From Lactobacillus johnsonii (GTDB lineage Bacteria > Bacillota > Bacilli > Lactobacillales > Lactobacillaceae), in assembly GCF_013487865.1 (NCBI RefSeq), contig NZ_CP047409.1, positions 1,488,001 through 1,552,000 on the forward strand: DNA of 64,000 nt, read 5' to 3'. This document shows positions 31,439-40,089 of this stretch, one piece after another. The position numbers and the translations under genes are program-made. Positions within the stretch are counted from its first letter, which is position 1; every line of letters starts with the position of its first letter. The notes beneath the pieces are model-generated. The model saw only the letters and a list, made by a program, of their open reading frames with translations, did not search any database and was not told the origin of the DNA.

Positions 31439-32314
31439 ATGAAAAAGAAGTATGTTATCACAGCAAGCTTACTAGTAGCAATGGGAATGTCTACTACAGC
31501 TTGTTCATCAAGTTCAAATAAGTCAAATTCAACTGTTCAATCATCTAAAAGTGTACATAAAAAGAAAATAGTAAAATTGCCTAAACCTGATTATGCTACA
31601 GCCGAAGATGCTGAAGCAGCATTAAATGCAGGAAAAGTTCTTGAAGGTAAAACTGTTCGTTTTAGAGTAAACGACTTAAAGCCTAAAAGTGCTTTTGGAT
31701 ATAATTTAGAAACTGGCGAGCATTTAAACTTTGTTAGTTCACATAATCCAAAAGTAAAAGTTGGTGATGTAGTTATTGTTAAAGTAAAAGAAGTAACGTC
31801 TACCCTAGGATCATTTGTTATTAAGTATTCAAGTCTGCGTAAAGTACCGTTAAATTCTTTATCTAAGGCAGAAAAAGAAAAATTAATTGGAAAGACTGAT
31901 ACAGAAAATAAATCAAACACTGAGACTAATTCTTCCAGTCAGCAATCTTCTTCCCAGCAGACTACTGCACAATCTTCCTCATCAACTGTTCAAAATAGTA
32001 ACACAGCTAAGCAACAATCTAAGCCTAAATCACAAGGTGAGATTAACAAAGAACTCGGACACGATCCGAAAGGTGCCCCACTCTTACCGGGGCAAGATCA
32101 TGCTGCTGGCGCGAATGTAAATGGTGATCCTGATCCTTGGGTACAGGGACAAATCGATTGGGCTATTCGTGAAGGTTACATGAATCCTGATGGAACGGAC
32201 ACTGAAAAAGGTAAACAATTATTACAACAGGGTTCTGATGATGAAGACGCAGATTCCAATAATTCTAGTTACGATACAAACGATGATGATTCAAGTTATG
32301 ATACGGACTATTAA
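31439..32314 (+). CDS. Prophage lipoprotein; candidate superinfection-exclusion or host-altering factor
   Basis: 291 residues. The signal ends with the lipobox STTAC (Cys22), so the protein should be lipid-anchored outside the membrane. A serine-rich linker is followed by a compact domain (about 50-140) with VLEGKTVRFRVNDLKPKSAF and VGDVVIVKVKEV, resembling an OB-type fold. Then comes a Ser/Gln-rich spacer, GHDPKGAPLLPGQDHAAGAN, and a repetitive acidic tail (SSYDTNDDDSSYDTDY). Lipoproteins encoded between repressor and integrase, such as Ltp of phage TP-J34, block DNA entry of other phages; the parallel is positional only. Confidence 0.72.
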   Translation: MKKKYVITASLLVAMGMSTTACSSSSNKSNSTVQSSKSVHKKKIVKLPKPDYATAEDAEAALNAGKVLEGKTVRFRVNDLKPKSAFGYNLETGEHLNFVSSHNPKVKVGDVVIVKVKEVTSTLGSFVIKYSSLRKVPLNSLSKAEKEKLIGKTDTENKSNTETNSSSQQSSSQQTTAQSSSSTVQNSNTAKQQSKPKSQGEINKELGHDPKGAPLLPGQDHAAGANVNGDPDPWVQGQIDWAIREGYMNPDGTDTEKGKQLLQQGSDDEDADSNNSSYDTNDDDSSYDTDY

Positions 32315-32329
32315 AAAATAAACAAAAAT

Positions 32330-32380
32330 CCCACTGATGCGCCAACATCAGTGGGAAGAAATGAGCTACGCCAATAGCTC
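32330..32380 (+). other. Two RNA stem-loops with the same CGCCAA loop
   Basis: CCCACTGATG (32330-32339) pairs with CATCAGTGGG (32346-32355), and GAGCTA (32363-32368) with TAGCTC (32375-32380). Both loops read exactly CGCCAA. No T run follows either stem in the sense direction, so they are poor terminators. The repeated loop on unlike stems suggests recognition by a protein or RNA. Confidence 0.55.
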
Positions 32381-32411
32381 AACATAAATTCGATTAACAA
32401 AGCCATAAAAA

Positions 32412-32467
32412 ATATGAACTCTGCCCTCTTATTGTAGCAGAGTTCATATTTAGGCTACAATAGGAGG
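32412..32467 (+). promoter_or_regulatory. Integrase leader with competing RNA structures over the ribosome binding site
   Basis: Structure 1: ATATGAACTCTGC (32412-32424) pairs with GCAGAGTTCATAT (32437-32449), 13 perfect pairs. Structure 2: CCTCTTATTGTAGC (32425-32438) pairs with GCTACAATAGGAGG (32454-32467), 14 pairs with one wobble. Structure 2 contains the whole AGGAGG site of the integrase gene. The two share only bases 32437-32438, so they exclude each other or form a strained pseudoknot. This looks like a translational switch for integrase. Confidence 0.6.
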
Positions 32468-32476
32468 TTTTTTATT

Positions 32477-33598
32477 ATGCCAAAAAGAAAAAATTCTGAT
32501 ATCAAAGACTACACTTTAAAAAATGGTGAAAAGAGATATAAATTTCAAACTTACCTAGGTCTAGATGATAATGGCAAGAGAGTGATGGTAACTCGTCAAG
32601 GATTTAGAACTTACACTGAGGCCAACGAAGAGTATGAAAAACTTCGTGCTAAGGGCACACAAGGCTACACCAAGCCTAAACAAACCACTGTCGAAGAAGT
32701 CTGGAAATTATGGTTTGATAACTATAAGAGACACGCCAAAGAAGCAACAGCTCACAAGATGGAACAAATGTATAAATATCATGTTAAACCAGATTTTGGC
32801 AATAGCTATATAGATAAAATTAAACCACCAAAAATCCAAAAATGGATTAATCACTTATCAACCACCTTAGTCCAATATCGTTCTGCCTTTAACTTACTTA
32901 ATAATCTAATCAAATATTCTATTGTGATGGGATTCGCTAGCTACAATCCTATGAGTAGAGTATTAGTACCGAAAAAGACTACCAAGAAAAGAAGAGATAC
33001 AAAAAATAATTATTATAGTAGTACCGAAGAAGTAACTAAATTTTTAGAAGCTGCTAGGAATGATAGTGAGATGGCTTATGTATTCTTTAAGCTTTTAGTT
33101 TCTACTGGTATTAGAAAAGGTGAAGCACTGGCTCTCAAATGGTCAGACATTGATTTTAAAAATAATATTATTCACATCACTAAAACAGTCGATGTTGGCT
33201 TTCATAATAAGGAATTAATTAGATCGCCTAAAACTAAAGAATCAACTCGTGATGTACCTCTATCTAAAAACCTAAAAGTTGATCTCTTGAAATATAGATC
33301 TAATTTATATGAGTATATTTTTTGCAAAGCTAACGGAGAGCATCTCAGCCTAAGTACACCTGCATCATGGTTAGCAAGAATCTATAAAAATAATACTGAG
33401 TTAAAACAAATAACTGTTCATGGGTTCAGGCACACTTTCGCTACTCTTACACTTCAACCAGGCATGGGAAACACTCCTAAAGATATTCAAAAGATACTAG
33501 GTCACTCAACTGTAGATATGACTTTGAACATATATACTCATGAAAGTAAAAAAGGCCAACAGAACGTAATTCGTTCCATTGACGCTTTAAATTTTTAA
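32477..33598 (+). CDS. int: Tyrosine integrase
   Basis: 373 residues. The N-terminal ~60 residues are an arm-binding AP2-like part (KFQTYLGLDDNGKRVMVTRQ), then a SAM-like core-binding domain (about 70-165) and the catalytic domain. All key residues are present: Arg213 (GIRKGEAL), His315 and Arg318 (HGFRHTFA), His343 (LGHSTVDMT) and Tyr353 (NIYTH). AGGAGG precedes the ATG but can be hidden in an RNA stem. It is the last phage gene and lies 110 bases from coaE, so one att site should be in that gap. Confidence 0.95.
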   Translation: MPKRKNSDIKDYTLKNGEKRYKFQTYLGLDDNGKRVMVTRQGFRTYTEANEEYEKLRAKGTQGYTKPKQTTVEEVWKLWFDNYKRHAKEATAHKMEQMYKYHVKPDFGNSYIDKIKPPKIQKWINHLSTTLVQYRSAFNLLNNLIKYSIVMGFASYNPMSRVLVPKKTTKKRRDTKNNYYSSTEEVTKFLEAARNDSEMAYVFFKLLVSTGIRKGEALALKWSDIDFKNNIIHITKTVDVGFHNKELIRSPKTKESTRDVPLSKNLKVDLLKYRSNLYEYIFCKANGEHLSLSTPASWLARIYKNNTELKQITVHGFRHTFATLTLQPGMGNTPKDIQKILGHSTVDMTLNIYTHESKKGQQNVIRSIDALNF

Positions 33599-33708
33599 TT
33601 CTGTGCTTTTTCTGTGGAAAGTATATTTATAAAGACAAGAATGTTGATATATAGCGGTTTACATAAAGTAAATCGCTATTTTTATGGAACTTTGGACATT
33701 CCATTTTT
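33599..33708. other. Prophage-chromosome junction, probable attachment site region
   Basis: The only non-coding DNA between the phage integrase and the host gene coaE. The att core should lie here, but its exact bases cannot be named without the other prophage end, which is outside the window. No tRNA gene is seen here, so integration is not into a tRNA on this side. Confidence 0.5.
33653..33685 (+). terminator. Terminator after integrase
   Basis: AGCGGTTTAC (33653-33662) pairs with GTAAATCGCT (33668-33677), ten pairs with one G-T, followed by ATTTTTAT. It should stop integrase transcripts before they run antisense into coaE. Confidence 0.75.
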
Positions 33709-34305
33709 TTACCTGCCTATCTCTTGTAATAAATCAGATAATTTTTTCTCTAAGTCACCTATTGTACCAGTATTAGCTACTACATAGGTAGCCCTTTTTT
33801 CTTTTTCACTTAATGGCATTTGATTATTTATTCTAACTATAGCTTCTTTTTTAGTGAAGTCATTTCGTTTCATTAAACGTTCAATCTGTAATTCTGGTGA
33901 AATAGAAATAACCAAAACACCGTTACATAAACTTTCAAAGCCAGATTCAAATAATAAAGGCACATCAATTACAACTAATTTTTCTTGATTTGCACGATAT
34001 TGTGCCATTTGTTGTTTAATTTCTTGATGGACAAGTGGATGTGTTAACTCATTAAGTTTTTTCAACTTAGCCTTATCGTTAAAAACTATTCCACCTAATT
34101 TGCGACGATTGATTGTTTGATCCTCATTAAGAATATCAGTACCAAAATAATCAACTACTGCTTTGTAACCATTTTGCCCAATTTCCATTATTTGATGAGC
34201 AATCAAGTCTGAATCAATAATTGGAATTTTTTTCTTTTTAAAAAAATCATCAGCTGTACTTTTGCCACTAGCAATTCCACCAGTTAAACCTAAAAAATAT
34301 GTCAT
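33709..34305 (-). CDS. coaE: Dephospho-CoA kinase
   Basis: 198 residues from ATG 34305 (MTYFLGLTGGIASGKSTADD), where the conserved start of CoaE lies; an upstream start is not needed. GLTGGIASGKST is the P-loop. DSDLIAHQIME, RRKLGGIVFND and VVIDVPLLFESG follow in the usual order. It phosphorylates dephospho-CoA in the last step of CoA synthesis, in the cytoplasm. The start overlaps mutM by four bases. The gene normally followed by nrdR now borders the prophage. Confidence 0.95.
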   Translation of the reverse strand: MTYFLGLTGGIASGKSTADDFFKKKKIPIIDSDLIAHQIMEIGQNGYKAVVDYFGTDILNEDQTINRRKLGGIVFNDKAKLKKLNELTHPLVHQEIKQQMAQYRANQEKLVVIDVPLLFESGFESLCNGVLVISISPELQIERLMKRNDFTKKEAIVRINNQMPLSEKEKRATYVVANTGTIGDLEKKLSDLLQEIGR

Positions 34306-35132
34306 TTGTATAGCACCTGACAATGCGGACAAAACGTTGTACCGCGTCCATTTACTTTAATTTTCTCTAGAATAGTACCGCAATTATTACATTCTTCACC
34401 CGCATGACCGTAAACCTGGAGCATATTTTGATAGCCACCTATATCACCATTAGCATCCAAATAAGTTTGTACAGTAGTACCACGTTCCTTAGTTGCAACA
34501 GTAATCGTATGATTTATATTGTGATATAAATCTACTATCTTGTCAGCAGGAATTGACTTAGCACTACTTAAGGGATGAATTTTACTCTGCCACAACACTT
34601 CATCAACATAAATATTTCCTAAGCCGCAAACTACGGTTTGATCTAAAAGAGTATTCTTAATATTTTTCTTCTTTCGACTTAGAGCATTAATAAAGTATTC
34701 TCCACTAAACTCTTTGGTATTTGGTTCAGGGCCAAGGTTCCGAATTCCAGTCGTCTGCTTTTCTGTGCCGGTTTCTACTAGATGCATTCTTCCGAATTTA
34801 CGTACATCAGCATAGCGCAGAGCAGTTCCATCAGTAAAGACAAATTCCACATGCTCGTGCTTTCCTTTAGGCTGATCAGGAGTTACTAAATGATATTTTC
34901 CTTCCATTCGCAAATGGGAAACCATAGTTAAGTCATCATTAAACCTAAAGAGTAAGTACTTACCGTAACGATCAATTTTTAAAATTTTTTTATTTGTTAA
35001 TTTTTCAACGAACTCGTCTGGATCATTAACTATAATTTTTGGATACCAAACAATAATTTTAGCAATTATCTTCCCTTTAACTAGAGGAGTTAATGTTCTC
35101 CTAACCGTCTCTACCTCTGGCATTTCTGGCAT
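34302..35132 (-). CDS. mutM: Formamidopyrimidine-DNA glycosylase
   Basis: 276 residues from ATG 35132. The mature enzyme needs Pro2 as nucleophile and Glu3; MPEMPEVETVRR provides this, so the upstream start at 35144 is wrong. Lys near 60 (DRYGKYLLF) and the C-terminal zinc finger CNNCG...CPHC are present, along with the helix-two-turn-helix (TLLDQTVVCGLGNIYVDEVL). It removes 8-oxoguanine and other oxidised bases from DNA. It lies between polA and coaE, as in other lactobacilli. Confidence 0.95.
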   Translation of the reverse strand: MPEMPEVETVRRTLTPLVKGKIIAKIIVWYPKIIVNDPDEFVEKLTNKKILKIDRYGKYLLFRFNDDLTMVSHLRMEGKYHLVTPDQPKGKHEHVEFVFTDGTALRYADVRKFGRMHLVETGTEKQTTGIRNLGPEPNTKEFSGEYFINALSRKKKNIKNTLLDQTVVCGLGNIYVDEVLWQSKIHPLSSAKSIPADKIVDLYHNINHTITVATKERGTTVQTYLDANGDIGGYQNMLQVYGHAGEECNNCGTILEKIKVNGRGTTFCPHCQVLYK

Positions 35133-35151
35133 CGTCTCACCCACTTACTAT

Positions 35152-37812
35152 TTATTTTGCATCGTACCAATTATGTCCCCAGTTCGAATCAGCAATTAGT
35201 GGAACATCTAATTTGACAGCTGACTGCATAACTTCTGGAACAATTTTCTTAATTGTATCTAATTCATCTTTTGGTACATCAAAAATCAATTCATCGTGTA
35301 CTTGTAAGACCATTTTAGTCTTTAAATGTAGTTCATCAAGTTTTTTCTGCATATTAATCATGGCAATCTTAATAATATCAGCTGCTGAGCCTTGAATTGG
35401 AGAATTAATTGCAGTTCTTTCCGCAAAACTTCTAACATTGAAATTCTTTGAATGAATATCTGGTAAATACCGTCTTCTATGCATAATTGTTTCTGCATAG
35501 CCATTCTCACGGGCCTTTTTAATTGCTTCATCCATATAATTTTTAATTTGAGGATATTGTTCAAAATAATTTTCAATAAAAGTTTTAGCTTGCTTGCGGC
35601 TAATCCCTAAGTTTTTAGACAAACCATAGTCTGAAATACCATAAACGATACCAAAGTTAACAGCTTTAGCATGTCTACGCATTAATGGCGTTACTTCATC
35701 AGGTGAGTCCAAGTGAAAAATCTTCATTGCAGTGTGGGCATGAATATCATAGCCTGACTTAAATGCTTCTTGCATATGTTCATCCCCAGAAACATGAGCT
35801 AATACTCTTAGCTCAACCTGAGAATAATCACAAGAGAAAATATAACCATCTTTTGTCGAAGGAACAAAAGCTTTTCTAATCTGCTTTCCTTCATCAGTTC
35901 TAGTTGGAATATTTTGTAAATTAGGATCAACTGAAGAAAGACGACCGGTAGCTGTCAAAGTCTGTAAATAACGAGTATGAATTCTTCCATCAGGCTGAAT
36001 ACATTCAAGCAAGCCCTTAACATAAGTATTTTGAATTTTAGCGATTTGGCGATAGTCCAAAATTTCTGAAACAATCGGGCTTTTCATTTTTAACTGTTCT
36101 AACACTTCAACAGATGTTGAGTAACCAGTCTTTGTCTTCTTAATTGGTGGTAAACCTAATTTTTCAAATAGAATATGTCCCAACTGCTTAGGTGAATTCA
36201 AGTTAAATTCTTCGCCAGCTTGTTGATAAATCTTATGTTCTAGTTCTTGTAATTTAACTGCAAAATCATTACCTAATTGATTCAAAACCGATGCTTCAAC
36301 CTTGATACCAGTAATTTCCATCTTTGCTAAGACAAGAGCCACTGGAATTTCAATTGTTTCATATAAATCATCTTGTTCATGATCTTTTAGTTTTTCAAGA
36401 AGTGGAGTCTTTAATTTTTCAATTACAGCAACTTTAGCTGCTAAATGTTCAAAGAATTCATTATCGTCAGGTACAGCTTGTTTTTTACCTTTCCCGTAAA
36501 CTTCTAAATCAGTCTTTACAGAATAATCGTCATATAAATGAGCTACTTCCCCAAGATCATTCGAATTATTTTCATTATTAACTAAATATGAAGCAAGAAG
36601 CATATCATAGTCTAAACCTTCTGCCTTGATATCTAGTCGATGTAAACCAACATAAGTTCTTTTAATATCAAAAACATTCTTCTTGATGGTCTTATCTTCT
36701 AGCATTTTACGAAGTGGATTTTCTTGTAGTAAAACTGGATCTTTAGATACATAAATCTTATTACCAACTTTTAGAGAAAAGCCTTCAATTGGAGCTAGAT
36801 GATAATTATCACCTAGCATTGCTAAATAAAAAGTTACTTCTTTTTCACTGATTTTATCTAGTTCAACGATATTTTCTTTAGTTAATTCAAGATATTCATA
36901 TTTTTCAATCTCTTGTTCGCTACTCGTCGTACCCGTGCTACCTAATTCTGCTAAGAATTTCTTAAATCCTAAACGTTCATATAAATTACGCAAGTCTTCA
37001 ATATTTGGTTCTTGTAATTTAGTGTCGGCTAGAGTTACTTCGACTGGCGAATCACGATCAATCGTGGCTAACTTTTTAGCTAAAAAGGCCTTATCTTTAT
37101 CATTAATTAGATTCTCTTTTAGCTTAGACTTTTTCATTTCGTCTACATGTTCATAAAGTTCTTCAATAGAACCATATTTTTGAATTAGCCGGGATGCAGT
37201 TTTGGGACCAACCTTAGTCACACCAGGATAATTATCTGAATTATCCCCCATCAAGGCTTTCATATCAATGAATTCAGTTGGGGTAACCCCATTAACTTCT
37301 TTCATATGATCTGGAGTATATGCTTCTGTATCGCCAACTCCATTTTTAGTAATTAAAACTGTGGTTTTATCAGATGCAAGCTGAGTTAAATCTCTATCTC
37401 CAGTCACAATATCAACTGTATAGCCCGCATCTTCTCCCATCTTAGAAAGTGTTCCAATAATATCATCAGCTTCATAATTCTTTAGCTCATAACTCTTTGT
37501 TCCTAAGTCTTTAAGCATTTCACGAATTACAGGAAGTTGCTCTGATAATTCACTCGGTGTTTTTTGGCGACCACCCTTATAGTCCTGATACATCTCAGTC
37601 CTAAAAGTAACTTTTCCTGCATCAAAAGCAACTAATACATTAGTTGGATTAATCTGCTTCATGATTGCATCAAGCATATTTTTAAAAGTAAAAATTGCAT
37701 TTGTATGCAAACCATCTGGACTAGTAAAACGATCAAGCTGACGGTATAAAGCATAAAAGGCACGAAAGGCCACAGAGTTGCCGTCAATTAAAAGTAATTT
37801 CTTTTGTGCCAT
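35152..37812 (-). CDS. polA: DNA polymerase I
   Basis: 886 residues from ATG 37812 (MAQKKLLLIDGNSVAFRAFY), which has AAGGAG upstream; the longer start at 37842 is unlikely. N-terminal 5'-3' exonuclease (about 1-290, with VTGDRDLTQL and a helix-hairpin-helix GVTKVGPKTA), a 3'-5' exonuclease-like region (about 310-480) that lacks clear acidic catalytic motifs, and a family A polymerase domain with DYSQVELRVLAH, the RRHAKAVNFGIVYG O-helix and VHDEL. It fills gaps and removes primers. Confidence 0.96.
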   Translation of the reverse strand: MAQKKLLLIDGNSVAFRAFYALYRQLDRFTSPDGLHTNAIFTFKNMLDAIMKQINPTNVLVAFDAGKVTFRTEMYQDYKGGRQKTPSELSEQLPVIREMLKDLGTKSYELKNYEADDIIGTLSKMGEDAGYTVDIVTGDRDLTQLASDKTTVLITKNGVGDTEAYTPDHMKEVNGVTPTEFIDMKALMGDNSDNYPGVTKVGPKTASRLIQKYGSIEELYEHVDEMKKSKLKENLINDKDKAFLAKKLATIDRDSPVEVTLADTKLQEPNIEDLRNLYERLGFKKFLAELGSTGTTSSEQEIEKYEYLELTKENIVELDKISEKEVTFYLAMLGDNYHLAPIEGFSLKVGNKIYVSKDPVLLQENPLRKMLEDKTIKKNVFDIKRTYVGLHRLDIKAEGLDYDMLLASYLVNNENNSNDLGEVAHLYDDYSVKTDLEVYGKGKKQAVPDDNEFFEHLAAKVAVIEKLKTPLLEKLKDHEQDDLYETIEIPVALVLAKMEITGIKVEASVLNQLGNDFAVKLQELEHKIYQQAGEEFNLNSPKQLGHILFEKLGLPPIKKTKTGYSTSVEVLEQLKMKSPIVSEILDYRQIAKIQNTYVKGLLECIQPDGRIHTRYLQTLTATGRLSSVDPNLQNIPTRTDEGKQIRKAFVPSTKDGYIFSCDYSQVELRVLAHVSGDEHMQEAFKSGYDIHAHTAMKIFHLDSPDEVTPLMRRHAKAVNFGIVYGISDYGLSKNLGISRKQAKTFIENYFEQYPQIKNYMDEAIKKARENGYAETIMHRRRYLPDIHSKNFNVRSFAERTAINSPIQGSAADIIKIAMINMQKKLDELHLKTKMVLQVHDELIFDVPKDELDTIKKIVPEVMQSAVKLDVPLIADSNWGHNWYDAK

Positions 37813-37943
37813 ATTTTTCTCCTTAGATAAAAAAACTGTCAAATTAGTCTCTTAACTATTTTAACAGTTTTTCTTCTATGATTTAATTATCTACTTTGCT
37901 TTAGTTTGCTCTCAGATTAATTCTTTACCACTATAAAGAAAAA

Positions 37944-37984
37944 AGGAATCACATCTCTGCTATAATGTGATTCCTATGATGAAT
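37944..37984 (-). terminator. Terminator of the PTS operon
   Basis: AGGAATCACAT and ATGTGATTCCT (37944-37954 and 37965-37975) make an 11-pair stem; on the minus strand TTTTTTCTTT follows. It lies downstream of the small membrane gene that closes the PTS operon and separates it from polA. Confidence 0.8.
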
Positions 37985-38062
37985 GCTTAAGTAAAAAATA
38001 ATTAATAATTATAGGGGAATATCTTTACTTAGATTCTACTTTTTTCGTGAAAATAGTTACTT

Positions 38063-38088
38063 TTTGTTGATAATCATCTATCAACAAA
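38063..38088. other. Hairpin directly after the PTS operon
   Basis: TTTGTTGATA (38063-38072) and TATCAACAAA (38079-38088) form ten pairs with a 6-base loop, 11 bases after the last gene of the operon. It may be an additional terminator or an mRNA-end stabiliser. A stronger terminator lies about 90 bases further on. Confidence 0.55.
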
Positions 38089-38099
38089 TTTAAATTTTG

Positions 38100-38333
38100 T
38101 CAACCTTTCCATTGTCCATAGCCAAAGATCGACATGCCTAAAGATCCTAAAATAAATAGCACTATTCCTATAATAAACAACCAAAGAGTTTGAGCGTGAA
38201 AGTAATAAATTAATACAACACCAATTGCACTAATCATAAAAAATAAATTAAACCAAGTTTTTAGATTTTTTAACATCTTTTTTTGGTAATTAACTTCGTT
38301 AACATAGCCTTTTCTTAACTCTTCAATTGTCAT
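38100..38333 (-). CDS. Small two-helix membrane protein in the PTS operon
   Basis: 77 residues. A charged N-terminus (MTIEELRKGYVNEVNYQKKM) is followed by two hydrophobic helices at about 27-43 and 50-70, ending GYGQWKG. It follows the IID gene on the same strand after 25 bases and before the terminator, so it belongs to the operon. It is not a known PTS subunit; an accessory role in complex assembly is possible. Confidence 0.6.
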   Translation of the reverse strand: MTIEELRKGYVNEVNYQKKMLKNLKTWFNLFFMISAIGVVLIYYFHAQTLWLFIIGIVLFILGSLGMSIFGYGQWKG

Positions 38334-38358
38334 TATAAGATCTCCTCCAAGATTCTAC

Positions 38359-39192
38359 TTAGTATGATAAACCTGGGTTGAAGAAGCCAACCAATACACC
38401 TAGGAGGGCAACTCCGATTAAAATAATCATAGTCCAAATAGCTGAAACGTGTTTCTTAGCCATTAACCACCAGCATAAGAAAGTAACAATAACGGTAAGC
38501 AAACCAGGATAAATATTATCCAGCTGCTTTTGCAAGTCCATGAATACACGACCACTTGAGTCACGTAATTTCAATGATGTTGTAACACTTACCCAACTTG
38601 CAAGAACACCACCAACTACCATTCCACCAACAATTGAAATAGCTTTACGAATTGCTTTACCTTGAGTACCAACTAAAATATCAACCGCTTTATCACCTAG
38701 TTTATAGCCACGGAAGTATAAGAAACGTTGACCAAAGTAAGCGATTAAACTCCAAGCTATAATATAGAAAATCGCACCAACTGGTGAACCATTTCTTGAC
38801 ATCCCTAAAGCAATCCCTAAAAGAATTGGAATTAAAGTACCATCAATTAACGAGTCACCAATACCAGCGATAGGTCCCATTAACCCAGCACGCATGTCAT
38901 TGATAGTTTCACCGTCAATTCCCTTGTCGTTTGCACGAGCTTCTTCCAAACTAGCAGTCGTACCAATAATAACTGAACCTAACATAGGGTTAGTGTTGAA
39001 GAAAGCTGTATATGCATGAATATTTTCTTGTTGTTGTTTTTTATCTGGATATAGTTCTTTAATAATTGGTAACATAGAAGCTAAATATCCAAATGTTTGC
39101 ATTTGTTCCTGTGAGAAACAGGTTAAAGCACCCCAGAACCATAAGTTAAAGGATTTATTTAATGTTTTGTGACTAATCTTTTTCTCATCCAT
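38359..39192 (-). CDS. PTS mannose-family IID component
   Basis: 277 residues. Typical IID features are the N-terminal amphipathic part, FSQEQMQTFGYLASMLPIIK, GDSLIDGTLIPILLGIALGM and several transmembrane helices towards the C-terminus. IID works with IIC to move and phosphorylate hexoses. It overlaps no gene but starts two bases after IIC ends. The substrate cannot be fixed from sequence; the operon order IIA-IIB-IIC-IID fits mannose, fructose or amino-sugar systems. Confidence 0.92.
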   Translation of the reverse strand: MDEKKISHKTLNKSFNLWFWGALTCFSQEQMQTFGYLASMLPIIKELYPDKKQQQENIHAYTAFFNTNPMLGSVIIGTTASLEEARANDKGIDGETINDMRAGLMGPIAGIGDSLIDGTLIPILLGIALGMSRNGSPVGAIFYIIAWSLIAYFGQRFLYFRGYKLGDKAVDILVGTQGKAIRKAISIVGGMVVGGVLASWVSVTTSLKLRDSSGRVFMDLQKQLDNIYPGLLTVIVTFLCWWLMAKKHVSAIWTMIILIGVALLGVLVGFFNPGLSY

Positions 39193-39194
39193 TG

Positions 39195-40052
39195 TTAAAT
39201 ATCCTCGTCTTCCTCATCGTCATCATCTACAGTCGTATTTGCACTAGTAGTAGGAGCAGCTTTTCCTTTGCTCATTTCAATTTCGTACATAATTACGGCA
39301 AATAGTAATGAAATTACAGTAATTGATACTAAGTTTAGCTTTAATGAAGCAGCTAATGTAAAACCAACCAAGAATGGAATAAAGTCTACTGACTTATTAA
39401 CAATCTGACGAAGTAAAATAGCAATACCAACACATGGAAGCATAGCACCGACAGTAAACAGGGTCTTCATTGGAATACCATCCATAGGAAGGGCGTTACG
39501 TAAAGCAGTAACACCTTGTGCTCCAAAGTGAGTCATTAAAACAGTTGGCAAGAATGAGAAAATCAAGTGTGAAATCCATGGCCAGCCAAAGTTAACTGCA
39601 TATAATCTATCTAGTTTGTTGTTTTCAATGTCTTTCCAACCCATTGATTGCCAAACCAAGTTAAGGAATGCAACGGAGTAAAACAACACTGAACCAATAG
39701 TACCAACCAAAGTACCTAATGATTTAGCCATATTAGCTGCTTGACTGCTAAATGGGCTCAATCCTCTAGAACTAATAGCAACCATTGCTAAAGGAATACC
39801 AATATAAGAAATTGCACGAACATCAGCTGAAACAGTACCACCTGGTGTTACCAAAGCAATATAAACAAGCTGTGTAGCAACACCACAAGCAATTCCTAAT
39901 GGAACGTTTCCCATTACGATTCCACAGATTAATCCTCCGACTAATGGACGACCAATCATGTAGTTACCGATAGCTTGACCAGCCATACAAGAGTTTGAAC
40001 ATAAACATGCTAACAGACCAAATATACAGGCTTGTAACCAACTTATAGTCAT
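39195..40052 (-). CDS. PTS mannose-family IIC component with acidic tail
   Basis: 285 residues with about seven to eight hydrophobic helices and the IIC patterns QAIGNYMIGRPLVGGLICGI and TPGGTVSADVRAISYIGIPL. The last 14 residues are nearly all Asp/Glu (VDDDDEEDEDI), unusual for this family. IIC forms the sugar path across the membrane. It lies between IIB and IID in one transcript. The acidic tail echoes that on IIA of the same operon. Confidence 0.92.
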   Translation of the reverse strand: MTISWLQACIFGLLACLCSNSCMAGQAIGNYMIGRPLVGGLICGIVMGNVPLGIACGVATQLVYIALVTPGGTVSADVRAISYIGIPLAMVAISSRGLSPFSSQAANMAKSLGTLVGTIGSVLFYSVAFLNLVWQSMGWKDIENNKLDRLYAVNFGWPWISHLIFSFLPTVLMTHFGAQGVTALRNALPMDGIPMKTLFTVGAMLPCVGIAILLRQIVNKSVDFIPFLVGFTLAASLKLNLVSITVISLLFAVIMYEIEMSKGKAAPTTSANTTVDDDDEEDEDI

Positions 40053-40089
40053 TTTCTCTACCTCTTTACCTATACTTATGACTTATATT

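Noticed and set aside
31591-31920. 109-residue minus-strand frame opposite the lipoprotein
   Set aside because: It is antisense to the lipoprotein, which has a signal peptide and coherent domain pattern.
32412-32449. Simple intrinsic terminator before integrase
   Set aside because: The 13-pair stem has its T run only on the antisense strand; in the integrase direction it is followed by ATTTAGG. A leader switch fits better.
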